Source: Lentzea pudingi (GTDB lineage: Bacteria; Actinomycetota; Actinomycetes; Mycobacteriales; Pseudonocardiaceae). From it: a stretch of DNA of 64,000 bases. The position numbers were made by a program, and so were the translations under genes. Location of the stretch: assembly GCF_014646255.1 (NCBI RefSeq), contig NZ_BMNC01000017.1, positions 1-64,000 of the forward strand, written 5' to 3'. The notes beneath the pieces were generated by a model, which was given only the letters and a program-made list of their open reading frames with translations, did not search any database and was not told the origin of the DNA. Every line of letters begins with the position of its first letter. Within the stretch, counting starts at the first letter, position 1. This document shows positions 54,739 through 62,957 of this stretch, in pieces.

Positions 54739-55137
54739 ATGGCTGTTGTGCTGATCGCCGGCGCGGACGACGCCGTCGCACGGGACACCGCCCGCCTGCT
54801 CGCCGACGCCGGGCACACCGTCAGTGCCGACCCCGAACCCGCGGAACTGGACGTGCTCGTCGTCGGCACCGGCTCCGAGACGTTCGAGAGCGAGGTCTCC
54901 GGCCTGGCTCGCGTGCTGCAGGCCTTCCTGCCGGCGCTGGAACGGTCCGCGGCACCGGTCGTGGTGGTCGTCGCCGGGGACGCCGAGGCCGGGGCCGCGG
55001 CCAACCTGGTCGCGGTGCAGTACGCGAGAACGTTCCCGAGGCTGCGGATCAACGCCGCCGCACCGGACGCGGAGGTCATCGCGAGGACGGCGCTGATCGG
55101 GCCGGACGGGCCGAGCGGCGGCTACTTCTACGAGTAG
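54739..55137 (+). CDS. miniature SDR-like protein
   Basis: The 132-residue protein looks like a shortened short-chain dehydrogenase: an N-terminal beta-alpha unit (AVVLIAGADDAVARDTARLL) and a C-terminal portion with VQYARTFPRLRINAAAPDAE and GPDGPSGGYFYE, which is SDR-like. The middle, including most of the Ser-Tyr-Lys catalytic region, is missing. Full SDRs have about 240 residues. It could be a degraded paralogue or a small fold of its own. ATG 54739; a GTG at 54730 is also in frame. It follows the cytosine deaminase gene by 10 bp. Confidence 0.7.
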   Translation: MAVVLIAGADDAVARDTARLLADAGHTVSADPEPAELDVLVVGTGSETFESEVSGLARVLQAFLPALERSAAPVVVVVAGDAEAGAAANLVAVQYARTFPRLRINAAAPDAEVIARTALIGPDGPSGGYFYE

Positions 55138-55168
55138 CGCTTCGGGCAGTTCGCGCGACGATCCAGGC

Positions 55169-56365
55169 GTGAAGGTCAAGAAGTCGATGTCGCCCTGGAC
55201 CATGCCGCTCGTCTCTGCCGCGGTTTTGCTGCTCACGGGTGCGGTGCTGGTCGCGTTGTGGCTGTGGGTGAACCGGCAGTCGTGGACCGATCAGGAGAAG
55301 CGCACGCTGGCTCAGCTCGAAGTGGTGAAGGTGGCGTCCGGGATCGCGCTCGGCGGGGGAGGGCTGTTCACGCTCTACCTGGCGGCGCGGCGGCAGCGCA
55401 CCCAGGAGGAGGCCCAGGCGGACATCAACGCGGACGCCGAAGCCCGACGGATCACTGAGCTCTACACGAAGGCCGTGCAGCAACTCGGTGATGACAAGGC
55501 ACCGGTGCGGCTGGGCGGGCTGTACGCGCTGGAACGCCTGGGACAGCAGCAACCGGACCAGCGGCAGACCATCGTCAACGTGTTGTGCGCCTACCTGCGC
55601 ATGCCCTACACGCCGCCGCCGGAGCGGGCCGCGAGATCAGCGAAGGGTGTCCACCGACCGCTCCTGCGGAACTCCGGCCGTCGTGCGGGGATCCGCCGTC
55701 CGGAGGGGCAGAGCCCGGCGGCCGGCCTCGTGGACGCCCAGCAGGAGCGGGACGTGCGGCTGACGGCGCAGCGCATCCTGGTCGCTCACCTGAAACGCGG
55801 CGGCGAATCCTGGGGCGAACTGGACATCAACCTCGACGGCGCGGTCCTCATCGACTTCAGGGTCAGCGACGGCCTGTTCCGTGCGGCTACGTTCAGAGGG
55901 GCGACCTTCATCGGCGACATGTACTTCCTCGGGATCTTCACCGGCTTCGTATCCTTTGCCGGTGCGTCGTTCGTCGATGAGGCGAACTTTGGCGGGACGT
56001 TCCGCGGGGTCACCCGATTCTCCGAGGTGTTCTTCGGGGGTGAAGTCGCTTTCTCAGGTGTTTCGTTCGCGGGGTATGTGACCTCGTTCGCTGGTGCGTC
56101 GTTCGCCGCCGATGCGATCTTCGGGGAGACCGAGTTCGTGGGCCGCACGCACTTCAGGGATTCGGCCTTCAGCGGTCGCGCTGGCTTCGCCAGCGCTTGG
56201 GTCGGTGAGTCCGCGATCGAGCCTGGTTCGTCGTGGCCCGCCGGATGGACTGTCAGTGGCGAAGCCACCTCGCGCCCAGGGCGCGACGGGCACGACGGGC
56301 AATGGTTCCGGTTGGTCAGGACGAGTAGCGCTGCGCCGCCTCGTCCACCGACCGCACGATCGTGA
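55169..56365 (+). CDS. pentapeptide-repeat-like membrane protein
   Basis: The 398-residue protein has two N-terminal membrane helices (about 11-34 and 55-72), a helical cytoplasmic region (ADAEARRITELYTKAVQQLG, VRLGGLYALERLGQ), and a C-terminal beta-helix of degenerate pentapeptide repeats (ATFRGATFIG, VSFAGASFVDEANFGG, TEFVGRTHFRDSAFSG). It is a common actinobacterial architecture with no known function. Its final 50 bp lie over the end of the convergent STAS gene, so the C-terminus may be shifted or extended. GTG start. Confidence 0.82.
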   Translation: MKVKKSMSPWTMPLVSAAVLLLTGAVLVALWLWVNRQSWTDQEKRTLAQLEVVKVASGIALGGGGLFTLYLAARRQRTQEEAQADINADAEARRITELYTKAVQQLGDDKAPVRLGGLYALERLGQQQPDQRQTIVNVLCAYLRMPYTPPPERAARSAKGVHRPLLRNSGRRAGIRRPEGQSPAAGLVDAQQERDVRLTAQRILVAHLKRGGESWGELDINLDGAVLIDFRVSDGLFRAATFRGATFIGDMYFLGIFTGFVSFAGASFVDEANFGGTFRGVTRFSEVFFGGEVAFSGVSFAGYVTSFAGASFAADAIFGETEFVGRTHFRDSAFSGRAGFASAWVGESAIEPGSSWPAGWTVSGEATSRPGRDGHDGQWFRLVRTSSAAPPRPPTARS

Positions 56366-56678
56366 ACACCGCGTCGAGCCCGGTCGCCTCGATCGGCCTC
56401 AGCGCGGCCCGCGTCGACGCCACGACGACGAACTCGATGCCGGCCTTCGACGCGCGCTGCTGGCCCAGCACCAGGGCCTCCAGCCCGGCCGAGCCGAGGA
56501 AGCGCACCCCGGCGAGGTCGACCACGACGGCCCGCTGTCCCTGCACCGCGTGGGTCTCCAGCGGACCGGTCAGCGATCCGCTGGACGTCGTGTCGAGTTC
56601 ACCCGCCACGTGCAGCACGACGACGTCGGGTGTGAGCCGATCGACGACCACGGTGGCCAGAGCGGTGGGGTCGGGCAC
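56316..56678 (-). CDS. STAS domain anti-sigma factor antagonist
   Basis: The 120-residue protein is a STAS domain: VVVLHVAGELDTTSSGSLTG, then VVVDLAGVRFLGSAGLEALV with the phosphorylatable serine in FLGSAG, and ALRPIEATGLDAVFTIV. Such proteins bind anti-sigma kinases of the RsbW type and free SigB-like sigma factors. A SigB/SigF-type sigma gene is 3.3 kb away (59958-60677), but no RsbW kinase gene is in the window. GTG 56678 is chosen because AAGGGAG lies 5 nt upstream; a GTG at 56705 is too close to no site. Confidence 0.85.
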   Translation of the reverse strand: MPDPTALATVVVDRLTPDVVVLHVAGELDTTSSGSLTGPLETHAVQGQRAVVVDLAGVRFLGSAGLEALVLGQQRASKAGIEFVVVASTRAALRPIEATGLDAVFTIVRSVDEAAQRYSS

Positions 56679-56698
56679 GCTGTCTCCCTTCACAAGCG

Positions 56699-57466
56699 TC
56701 AGCACCCCACGTTAACGCGGGTCTGCGAGGCCAGCCTACGGCCCCTCAGCGAAGTGCGACCTGCCTGCACCGATGTGCGGACGTGGTGGGTGAGGCGGGC
56801 GTGCAGTTCGTGGCACGCCGTGAAGCCCAGCCGGACGTCCTCCGGCGGGCACTGGACCGGCAGCAGCTGGGCGAACGGGTCGCCGCCGATGGTGTCGACG
56901 GCGGTCAGGAAGCCGACGAGGGCGCCGACGAGGCGGCGGTGCAGGCCGAACAGCGACAGCGCGTTCACCAGGGCGAGGGTGGGTGCGGGCATTTCGTCGG
57001 CGCCGACGAACGGGTCCAGGTCGCGAAGCGTCACGGTGAACAGCACCGAGTGGGTGCGTTCGGAACGCGTGCCGTAGGCGTCGCCGTGGATGTCGCGCAG
57101 CACCGAGCGCATCTCGCGGCGCGGCTGCCAGAACGCGTGGTGCTTGCGCAGCTCGAGAAGGCCCTCTTCCGACAGCGCGGCGGGAGTGGTGACCTCGGTC
57201 AGCGACCGCAGGGCTTCCTCCCAGCGGGCTTCCAGTGCCGCGTGGAACTGGGCGAGCGCCGGGTGGTCCTCCCAGCCGGTGGCGGCGTCGTCGAAGCCGC
57301 GCATCCGCAGCTCGTAGCAGATCCACAGCGACAGCTGCAGGTCGTCGTCCTGCCAGGCCTCCCTGGTGCCGCCGCTGACGAGCAGCGCGGGCCGCGGCGG
57401 GGGCGGCAGTCGCAGCGCTGCGACCAGGGCCGAGCTCATGTGGCCGCGGGGAGCGGGGAGGCGCAT
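56699..57466 (-). CDS. heme-oxygenase-like (iron-containing redox enzyme) family protein, degenerate
   Basis: The 255-residue protein resembles the actinobacterial iron-containing redox enzyme family (HO-like fold): LSLWICYELRMRGFDD, PALAQFHAALEARWEEALRS, and NALSLFGLHRRLVGALVGFL. The family is usually longer (about 330-360) and has conserved metal-ligand His and Glu after the last motif. Here that segment reads FLTAVDTIGG, and the usual C-terminal part is absent. It may have lost metal binding. Start ATG overlaps the ybdK stop (TGATG), so the ligase and this protein are co-translated. Role unknown. Confidence 0.72.
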   Translation of the reverse strand: MRLPAPRGHMSSALVAALRLPPPPRPALLVSGGTREAWQDDDLQLSLWICYELRMRGFDDAATGWEDHPALAQFHAALEARWEEALRSLTEVTTPAALSEEGLLELRKHHAFWQPRREMRSVLRDIHGDAYGTRSERTHSVLFTVTLRDLDPFVGADEMPAPTLALVNALSLFGLHRRLVGALVGFLTAVDTIGGDPFAQLLPVQCPPEDVRLGFTACHELHARLTHHVRTSVQAGRTSLRGRRLASQTRVNVGC

Positions 57467-58533
57467 CAGGTTTCCTCACGCGTTCGGGCGATCAGCATGT
57501 CCACAAGGGACTCGGGGTCCGGGCAGCGTCGTTGCCGTGCGGCACCGCAGCCGTTGTGGCGCAACCAGTCCAACTGCTGCTCCACAGTAGACAGCGTGCC
57601 GCGATCGCGCAGTGCGACCTCGACGTGCTCCACGAGCGACACCGCCCGGTCGAACGCGGGGGAGAGCTTCCCGGTGTGCGGATCGGCGGCCAGTCCGTCG
57701 ACCCCGTCGCGCGACGCCCGCCAACATGCCGCGCGCAGCACGGAATCGTCCACCCGCTGTTCGGAGGGTTCCGTCACGACGAGGGCCCGGATCAGCTCGG
57801 CGAGAACCGCGACTTCCGTTGCCAGCTGGGGAATGTCCGCGACGCGCACCTCGACCGTCGGATGAGCGGCCGACGGGCGGACGTCCCAGTACACCATCGC
57901 CGTGTCCAGCAGGGCCTGCGTCGAGATGATCGCCTCGACGGTCGCGTCGTAGTGCTCGGGGCCGTCCCACACGGGCGGCGGCCCGCTCACCGGCCAGCGC
58001 GACCACACCATCGACCGCCAGCTCGCGTAGCCGGTGTCCTCCCCCTCGTAGATCGGGGAGTTCGCGCTCAGCGCGAGCAGGGTCGGCAGCCACGCCCGCA
58101 GCTTGTTGGACGCCCGCAGGGCTTCGGCCTTGTCCGGCACGCCGACGTGGACGTGCAGCCCGCAGGCGCCCTGCCCGATCACGAGCCGCCGGTGGGAGTA
58201 CTCGATCTGGTGATATCGGGGGTCGTCCGATCCGGGCGGCGGACCGGCCTCGCCGATCGGCGGCATGCCCGTCGCCACGAGCCGGCACCCGGCCTCGTCG
58301 GCGGCGTCCACGAGCACCCGCCGACCCTGCCGCACCTGCTGGTCCAGCTCCTGGAACGACGAGGTGACGCCGGTGGCGACCTCGATCTGGAACGGCGTCA
58401 GCTCGCCCTGGACGTCGAGGTCTCCCGGCGCGCGGGAGATCTCCCGGACGCGCGGCGCCAGCGCGACGGGCCGCCGGGAGGAGGGATCGACGAGGAGGAA
58501 CTCCTGTTCCACACCGACCGTGTAGTGATTCAT
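57466..58533 (-). CDS. YbdK family carboxylate-amine ligase (GCS2)
   Basis: The 355-residue protein has the GCS2 signature: TVGVEQEFLLVDPSSRRPVA at the start (active-site Glu residues), FQIEVATGVTSSFQELD, and GACGLHVHVGVPDKAEALRA. It belongs to the weak glutamate-cysteine ligase-like family; physiological substrates are uncertain. It is followed by the coupled HO-like gene. A promoter matching SigB/SigF type lies just upstream (58544-58569), which suggests stress induction and a very short leader. Confidence 0.9.
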   Translation of the reverse strand: MNHYTVGVEQEFLLVDPSSRRPVALAPRVREISRAPGDLDVQGELTPFQIEVATGVTSSFQELDQQVRQGRRVLVDAADEAGCRLVATGMPPIGEAGPPPGSDDPRYHQIEYSHRRLVIGQGACGLHVHVGVPDKAEALRASNKLRAWLPTLLALSANSPIYEGEDTGYASWRSMVWSRWPVSGPPPVWDGPEHYDATVEAIISTQALLDTAMVYWDVRPSAAHPTVEVRVADIPQLATEVAVLAELIRALVVTEPSEQRVDDSVLRAACWRASRDGVDGLAADPHTGKLSPAFDRAVSLVEHVEVALRDRGTLSTVEQQLDWLRHNGCGAARQRRCPDPESLVDMLIARTREET

Positions 58534-58543
58534 CGGCGAGCGG

Positions 58544-58569
58544 GTACCCGCGTCTCGTGCTGATCAACC
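58544..58569 (-). promoter_or_regulatory. SigB/SigF-type promoter for the ybdK operon
   Basis: On the minus strand GGTT (58569-58566), a 16-nt spacer and GGGTAC (58549-58544) match the GNNT-N14-16-GGGTAY consensus. The -10 element ends 10 nt before the ybdK ATG at 58533, so the leader would be only a few nucleotides. The site lies in a GGGTACCC palindrome, so the plus strand has a GGGTAC too, but without a matched -35. Confidence 0.6.
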
Positions 58570-58582
58570 TCGGAGTGGCCAC

Positions 58583-59506
58583 ATGAGACTGCGCCGCAGC
58601 GACCCGGCAGGCCCGGGCTGGACCCGCCGCCGTCACGGCAAGGGGTTCCGCTACGTCGACGCCCACGGGCAAGCCCTCACCGCCGACGACATCGCAAGGG
58701 CGAAAGCCCTGGTCATCCCACCCGCGTGGCAGGAGGTCTGGATCAGTCCGCACCCCACCGGCCACATCCAGGCCATCGGCTACGACGACGCCGGCCGCCG
58801 CCAGTACCTCTACCACGAGCAGTGGCGCACCGACCGCGACGCGGAGAAGTTCGACCGCGTCCTGAAGCTCGCGCCCCGCCTCGGGAAGTTCCGCGAGCAG
58901 ATCGAGCGGGACATGAGGTCACGCGGCCGTACGCGGCTGCTCGCCATCGCGCTGCGCATGCTGGACCTCGGCGTCTTCCGCGTCGGCCACGAGCAGTACG
59001 TGGAGGAGAACGGCACGCACGGCGTCGCGACCCTGCTGTGCGAACACCTCGAGGTGCGCGGGACGCGGGTCCGGTTCCACTTCCCGGCCAAGTCCGGCGT
59101 CGAGGTCGACGAGGAGATCACCGACCCGAAGCTCGCCCGCGCCGTCCGGACCCTGCTGAAGGACAGGACGCCGGACTGCCGGGTGTTCGACCTGACCGCC
59201 GACGACGTCAACGAGCGCTTCCGCGAACTGGTCGGCGGCGAGTTCAGCGTGAAGGACCTCCGCACCTGGCACGCCACCGTGTACGCCGCGCAGGCGTTCG
59301 CCCAGGCCCTCGCCGAACGCGGCAGGCCGTCGCAACGGGCGGTCAGCGCGGTGATGAAGGAGGTCGCGGCGAACCTCGGCAACACCCCGTCCGTGGCGAG
59401 GAAGTCCTACGTGGATCCACGCCTGGTGGAGGCGTTCGAGAGTGGTGAGGTCATCGGCCGGGGTGATCCGGAACGGGCGGTGCGCAAGCTGCTCAAGCAG
59501 GCTTGA
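58583..59506 (+). CDS. DNA topoisomerase IB
   Basis: The 307-residue enzyme is a poxvirus-type topoisomerase IB. It has RRRHGKGFRYVDAHGQALT, a conserved IPPAWQEVWISP, RDMRSRGRTRLLAIALRMLD, RVGHEQYVEENGTHGVATLL, and the catalytic tyrosine in PSVARKSYVDPRLVE. It nicks and relaxes supercoils through a 3'-phosphotyrosyl link. ATG start, 7 nt after GGAG. It is divergent from ybdK over 49 bp. The placement within stress genes suggests a role under DNA or osmotic stress, which is inference. Confidence 0.93.
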   Translation: MRLRRSDPAGPGWTRRRHGKGFRYVDAHGQALTADDIARAKALVIPPAWQEVWISPHPTGHIQAIGYDDAGRRQYLYHEQWRTDRDAEKFDRVLKLAPRLGKFREQIERDMRSRGRTRLLAIALRMLDLGVFRVGHEQYVEENGTHGVATLLCEHLEVRGTRVRFHFPAKSGVEVDEEITDPKLARAVRTLLKDRTPDCRVFDLTADDVNERFRELVGGEFSVKDLRTWHATVYAAQAFAQALAERGRPSQRAVSAVMKEVAANLGNTPSVARKSYVDPRLVEAFESGEVIGRGDPERAVRKLLKQA

Positions 59507-59942
59507 CGGCCGCGCGGTCGCACTGGCGGCACCAGGCGGCGCCCTGGGCCGCCGCCAGTGAGGCGAACCCCGCGAACAGGTGCAGCGCGTTCGAACCGGG
59601 GTTCACGTTCAGGAAGTTGACGACCTCGCCGTCGTAGCGCGCGAGGCCCAGGCCGAACAGCACCAGGAACAGCACGGCCACGAGCAGGCCGGTCCCGCTC
59701 AGCGCCTTCAGCCGCGGGACCGCCAGCAGCAGCGCGGCGCCGAACACGAGGTGGATGACGTTCTGCAGCGGGTTCACGCGCAACCCGAGGACCCAGGTGG
59801 GGGACTCGGCCGCGAACCCCGCGAAGCCGGTCACGAAGAACCCGGCCACGCCCCAGATCACGAGCAGGGCGCCGGTGCCGAACGCCAGCTTCTGGGGCCA
59901 CCGCAACCGGTTCATGAGCCCAGTATCGCCAGAATCGGACAT
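59493..59942 (-). CDS. DUF4383 membrane protein
   Basis: The 149-residue protein has four helices and the DUF4383 core: VNPLQNVIHLVFGAALLLAV, then GLARYDGEVVNFLNVNPGSN and ALHLFAGFASLAAAQGA. Function unknown; it is often found in stress regulons. It lies 15 nt after the sigma factor gene, as the last member of an SRPBCC-sigma-DUF4383 operon. ATG 59942; an internal ATG at 59915 is an alternative. It overlaps the topoisomerase stop by 14 bp. Confidence 0.87.
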   Translation of the reverse strand: MSDSGDTGLMNRLRWPQKLAFGTGALLVIWGVAGFFVTGFAGFAAESPTWVLGLRVNPLQNVIHLVFGAALLLAVPRLKALSGTGLLVAVLFLVLFGLGLARYDGEVVNFLNVNPGSNALHLFAGFASLAAAQGAAWCRQCDRAAVKPA

Positions 59943-59957
59943 TCCCGCTCGTTCACT

Positions 59958-60677
59958 TCACTCCTCTGCCAGCAAATCGTGCCGCAACTGCTCCAGTGAC
60001 TTGGTGAGCAGGCGCGACACGTGCATCTGGGAGATCCCCACGCGGCGGGCGATCTCGGTCTGGGTCAGCCGGCCGAAGAAGCGCAGGACCACGATGGTCC
60101 GCTCCCGGCGGGGAAGGCCCCGCAGCATCGGCTGCAGGGCCTCGTGGATCTCGACGCCTTCCAGTGCCGGGTCGTCGACGGTCGAGCTCTCCAGCGCGTC
60201 CAGCGGAGCGAACGCGATGTTCTTCTCGATGCGCAGGCCCTCGTAGACGTCGGTGAGCGGGATCCCGAGGTGCCGGGCGATCTCCGAGGGGGTGGGAGAT
60301 CGCCCGGTCCGATGCGACAGTTCGGCGGTCGCGCCGTCGATCGAGTCGCACAGTTCCTTCAACCTGCGGGGGACGCGCACCGCCCAGCACTGGTCGCGGA
60401 AGTGACGCCGCACCTCGCCGGTGATCGTCGGCACGGCGTAGGACAGGAAGTCCGTCTGCCGGTCGACGTCGAACCGGTCGATGGCGTTGATCAGCCCCAC
60501 CGCGGCCACCTGCGTGAGGTCTTCCATGGGCTCGCCGCGTTCACTGAAGCGGCGGGCGATGTGCCGGGCGAGCGGGAGGTACTCGCGCACCAGCCGGTCC
60601 CGCATCACGAAGTATCGTGGCGAGTCACGGCTGATGCGGGCGAGTTCCTCGAACGCCGCGTGCTGGTCTGGCGTCAA
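59958..60677 (-). CDS. SigB/SigF/SigG-family RNA polymerase sigma factor
   Basis: The 239-residue protein is a group 3 sigma factor: region 2 in YLPLARHIARRFSERGEPME, DLTQVAAVGLINAIDRFDVD, region 3 in FRDQCWAVRVPRRLKELCDS, and region 4 in LPRRERTIVVLRFFGRLTQT, EIARRVGISQMHVSRLLTKS. These are typical of the SigB/SigF stress family. The TTG at 60677 has a weak ribosome-binding site; it is 12 nt after the SRPBCC stop, so it is co-transcribed with it. A matching promoter upstream of the operon implies self-activation. Confidence 0.93.
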   Translation of the reverse strand: MTPDQHAAFEELARISRDSPRYFVMRDRLVREYLPLARHIARRFSERGEPMEDLTQVAAVGLINAIDRFDVDRQTDFLSYAVPTITGEVRRHFRDQCWAVRVPRRLKELCDSIDGATAELSHRTGRSPTPSEIARHLGIPLTDVYEGLRIEKNIAFAPLDALESSTVDDPALEGVEIHEALQPMLRGLPRRERTIVVLRFFGRLTQTEIARRVGISQMHVSRLLTKSLEQLRHDLLAEE

Positions 60678-60689
60678 CGCGCACCGCGA

Positions 60690-61154
60690 TCAGACCTGGG
60701 GCGGTGGCGTCACGTCGCCACGCCACGCGCCGGTCTCGGTGCCGCGGTTCTCGATGAACTCCTTGAACCGCTTGAGGTCACCTTCGATCCGGTGGCCGAC
60801 CACACCGAGCGCGGTACCGGCCTTCTCCGTGAGGGTCTCCGGCTCGTAGTCCATCTGCAGGTGGACCCGCGTCGTGTCGTTGTCGATCCGGTGGAAGGTC
60901 ACCACGCCGGCCTGCTGGGGCCCGTCGACCGTGGTCCACGCGACTCGTTCGTCGGCGTGCTGCTCGGTGATCTCCGCGTCGAACTCGCGGACGACCCCGC
61001 CGATCTTCGTGGTCCAGTGCGTCATCGTGGGCGTGAGCTGGTCGATCTTCTCGACGCCGTCCATGAACGCCGGGAAGGATTCGAACTGGGTCCACTGGTT
61101 GTACGCCGTGCTCACCGGCACCTGGACGTCCACCGACTTCTCAATGGTGGTCAC
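60690..61154 (-). CDS. SRPBCC family protein
   Basis: The 154-residue protein has the SRPBCC ligand-binding fold: VDVQVPVSTAYNQWTQFESF, PAFMDGVEKIDQLTPTMTHW, and WTTVDGPQQAGVVTFHRIDN. The C-terminal helix reads RIEGDLKRFKEFIENRGTET. This subfamily is common in actinobacterial stress regulons; ligand unknown. GGAGGAGG lies 4 nt before the GTG. It is the first gene of the SRPBCC-sigma-DUF4383 operon. Confidence 0.9.
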   Translation of the reverse strand: MTTIEKSVDVQVPVSTAYNQWTQFESFPAFMDGVEKIDQLTPTMTHWTTKIGGVVREFDAEITEQHADERVAWTTVDGPQQAGVVTFHRIDNDTTRVHLQMDYEPETLTEKAGTALGVVGHRIEGDLKRFKEFIENRGTETGAWRGDVTPPPQV

Positions 61155-61188
61155 GAAACCTCCTCCTTCGATTGGTGTCGGTAGGTGA

Positions 61189-61213
61189 GTACCCGCGACA
61201 CGCGGCGTTACAC
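61189..61213 (-). promoter_or_regulatory. SigB/SigF-type promoter for the SRPBCC-sigma-DUF4383 operon
   Basis: Minus-strand GTGT (61213-61210), a 15-nt spacer and GGGTAC (61194-61189) fit GNNT-N14-16-GGGTAY exactly. The -10 element is 34 nt before the SRPBCC start codon, leaving room for the GGAGGAGG site. Confidence 0.7.
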
Positions 61214-61368
61214 ATCCGACATGTGTCCACTGTGGACAGTCACGCTGAGTGTCGAACCGGGCGCTGTCCGCACATCACGAAATCGCCCACAGTGGTCAAA
61301 CCGCTCTGTGATCCAAGTCTCACGGGCGGCATACTGCGCGGTATGTCAGGGGCCCATAGGAGGCGCTG

Positions 61369-62142
61369 GTGCTCGAAGCGAACAACCTCGAGGTCGTCTA
61401 CGACGACGTGATGCTGGTGCTCCGGGGCGTGAGCCTGCAGGTGCCCCAGGGCAAGGTCGTCGCGCTGCTCGGTGCGAACGGAGCGGGGAAGACGACCCTG
61501 ATGAGGGCCTTCAGCGGTCTGCTCGACGTGCACGACGGGAAGGTCACGAAGGGCTCGATCACGCTCGACGGTGAACCGATCCACCGCCTCTCACCGGCGC
61601 GGATCGCGGAGCGGGGCGTCAAACAGGCCCTGGAGGGCCGCCGGATCCTGGGTGAGCTGACCGTCGAGGAGAACCTCAAGGTCGGTGGCCACGCGAGGCC
61701 CAAACGGCTCAGGCAGAACCTGGACCGCTGCTACGAGCTGTTCCCCCGGCTGCTGGAGAGGCGAAGACAGAGCGCGGGCTACCTGTCCGGCGGCGAGCAG
61801 CAGATGCTCTCGATCGGCCGGGCGCTGATGTCGGAACCGTCCTACCTCCTGCTGGACGAACCCAGCCTCGGCCTCGCGCCGTTGCTCGTGCAGCAGATCC
61901 GCGACCTCGTCGTGAAGATCAACGAACAGGGCACCACGGTCCTGCTGGTCGAGCAGAACGCCAGCATGGCGCTCTCCATCGCCGACCACGGCTACGTGCT
62001 GGAGACCGGCAAGGTCGTGATGGACAAGCCGGCGCAGGCGCTGCTCGCAGATGACGACATCCGCGAGTTCTACCTCGGCCTCGGCACCTCCTCGTTCCGT
62101 GCGGTCAAGCACTACAAGCGCAGGAAGAGGTGGCTGTCATGA
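61369..62142 (+). CDS. branched-chain-type ABC transporter ATP-binding protein, LivF-like
   Basis: The 257-residue ATPase has Walker A LLGANGAGKTTLMRAFSGLL, signature YLSGGEQQMLSIGRALM, Walker B YLLLDEPSLGLAPLLV and the H-loop LLVEQNASMALSIADHGYVL. It is of LivF type. A basic C-terminal tail (KHYKRRKRWLS) is unusual for LivF. ATAGGAGG lies just before the GTG. It overlaps the LivG-like gene by 4 bp. Permease and binding-protein genes are not in the window. Confidence 0.9.
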   Translation: MLEANNLEVVYDDVMLVLRGVSLQVPQGKVVALLGANGAGKTTLMRAFSGLLDVHDGKVTKGSITLDGEPIHRLSPARIAERGVKQALEGRRILGELTVEENLKVGGHARPKRLRQNLDRCYELFPRLLERRRQSAGYLSGGEQQMLSIGRALMSEPSYLLLDEPSLGLAPLLVQQIRDLVVKINEQGTTVLLVEQNASMALSIADHGYVLETGKVVMDKPAQALLADDDIREFYLGLGTSSFRAVKHYKRRKRWLS

Positions 62143-62957
62143 GCGCCGACGTGCGTACCTCAGCGGAGGCGCCATCCGCCTCCGTTCTCGAAGTCACCGA
62201 CATCCGGCTCGCGTTCGACGGCGTGGTGGCCGTCGACGGGGTGTCGTTCAGCGTCGGGGAGGGTGAGCTCTTCGCCGTCATCGGCCCGAACGGCGCCGGC
62301 AAGACGTCCATCTTCAACGTCCTGAGCGGGGTCTACCGGCCGCAGCAGGGCTCCGTGCGGTTCCACGGCGACGACCTGCTCGGCCTGCGGCCGCACCGCG
62401 TCGCCGCGCGGGGCATGGCCCGCACGTTCCAGAACATCGAGCTGTTCTCGCACCTCACCGTGGTCGACAACCTGATGCTCGGGCGTCACAACCACATGCG
62501 GTACGGCGCGCTGTCGGCGTTCTTCTGGCTCGGCAAGGCACGCGGCGAGGAGCTGAAGAACAGGGCCGCGGTCGAGGAGGTCATCGACTTCCTGGAACTG
62601 GAGCAGTGGCGCCGGTACCCGGTCGGCCTGCTGCCCTACGGCGTGCAGAAGCGCGTCGAACTGGGCAGGGCGCTCGCGATGGAGCCCAAGCTGCTGCTGC
62701 TCGACGAGCCGGTCGCCGGCATGAACGTCGAGGAGACGGAGGACATGGCGCGGTTCATCCTCGACGTCCGTGAGGAGCTGAACATCCCGATGATCATGGT
62801 GGAGCACGACATGGGCCTCGTGATGGACCTGGCCGACCGCGTGATGGTCATGGACTTCGGCCGCCCGATCCGCACCGGCACGCCCGCGGAGGTGCAGCAG
62901 GACCCCGACGTGATCCGCGCGTACCTCGGCGAGCAGCACAAGAGCGTGACGCCATGA
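62139..62957 (+). CDS. branched-chain-type ABC transporter ATP-binding protein, LivG-like
   Basis: The 272-residue ATPase has Walker A VIGPNGAGKTSIFNVLSGVY, the LivG motif ARTFQNIELFSHLTVVDNLM, the signature-like LLPYGVQKRVELGRALAMEP and Walker B LLLLDEPVAGMNVEETEDMA, MVEHDMGLVMDLADRVMVMD. The signature is LPYGVQKR instead of LSYGQQR, a form seen in LivG paralogues linked to acyl-CoA synthetases. ATG 62139 overlaps the upstream stop. It overlaps the ligase gene by 4 bp. Confidence 0.9.
   Translation: MSADVRTSAEAPSASVLEVTDIRLAFDGVVAVDGVSFSVGEGELFAVIGPNGAGKTSIFNVLSGVYRPQQGSVRFHGDDLLGLRPHRVAARGMARTFQNIELFSHLTVVDNLMLGRHNHMRYGALSAFFWLGKARGEELKNRAAVEEVIDFLELEQWRRYPVGLLPYGVQKRVELGRALAMEPKLLLLDEPVAGMNVEETEDMARFILDVREELNIPMIMVEHDMGLVMDLADRVMVMDFGRPIRTGTPAEVQQDPDVIRAYLGEQHKSVTP

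Noticed and set aside
58542..58547. Plus-strand GGGTAC as a SigB-type promoter for topoisomerase IB
   Set aside because: No GNNT lies 14-16 nt upstream on that strand; GTGT is 18 nt away, too far for the consensus.
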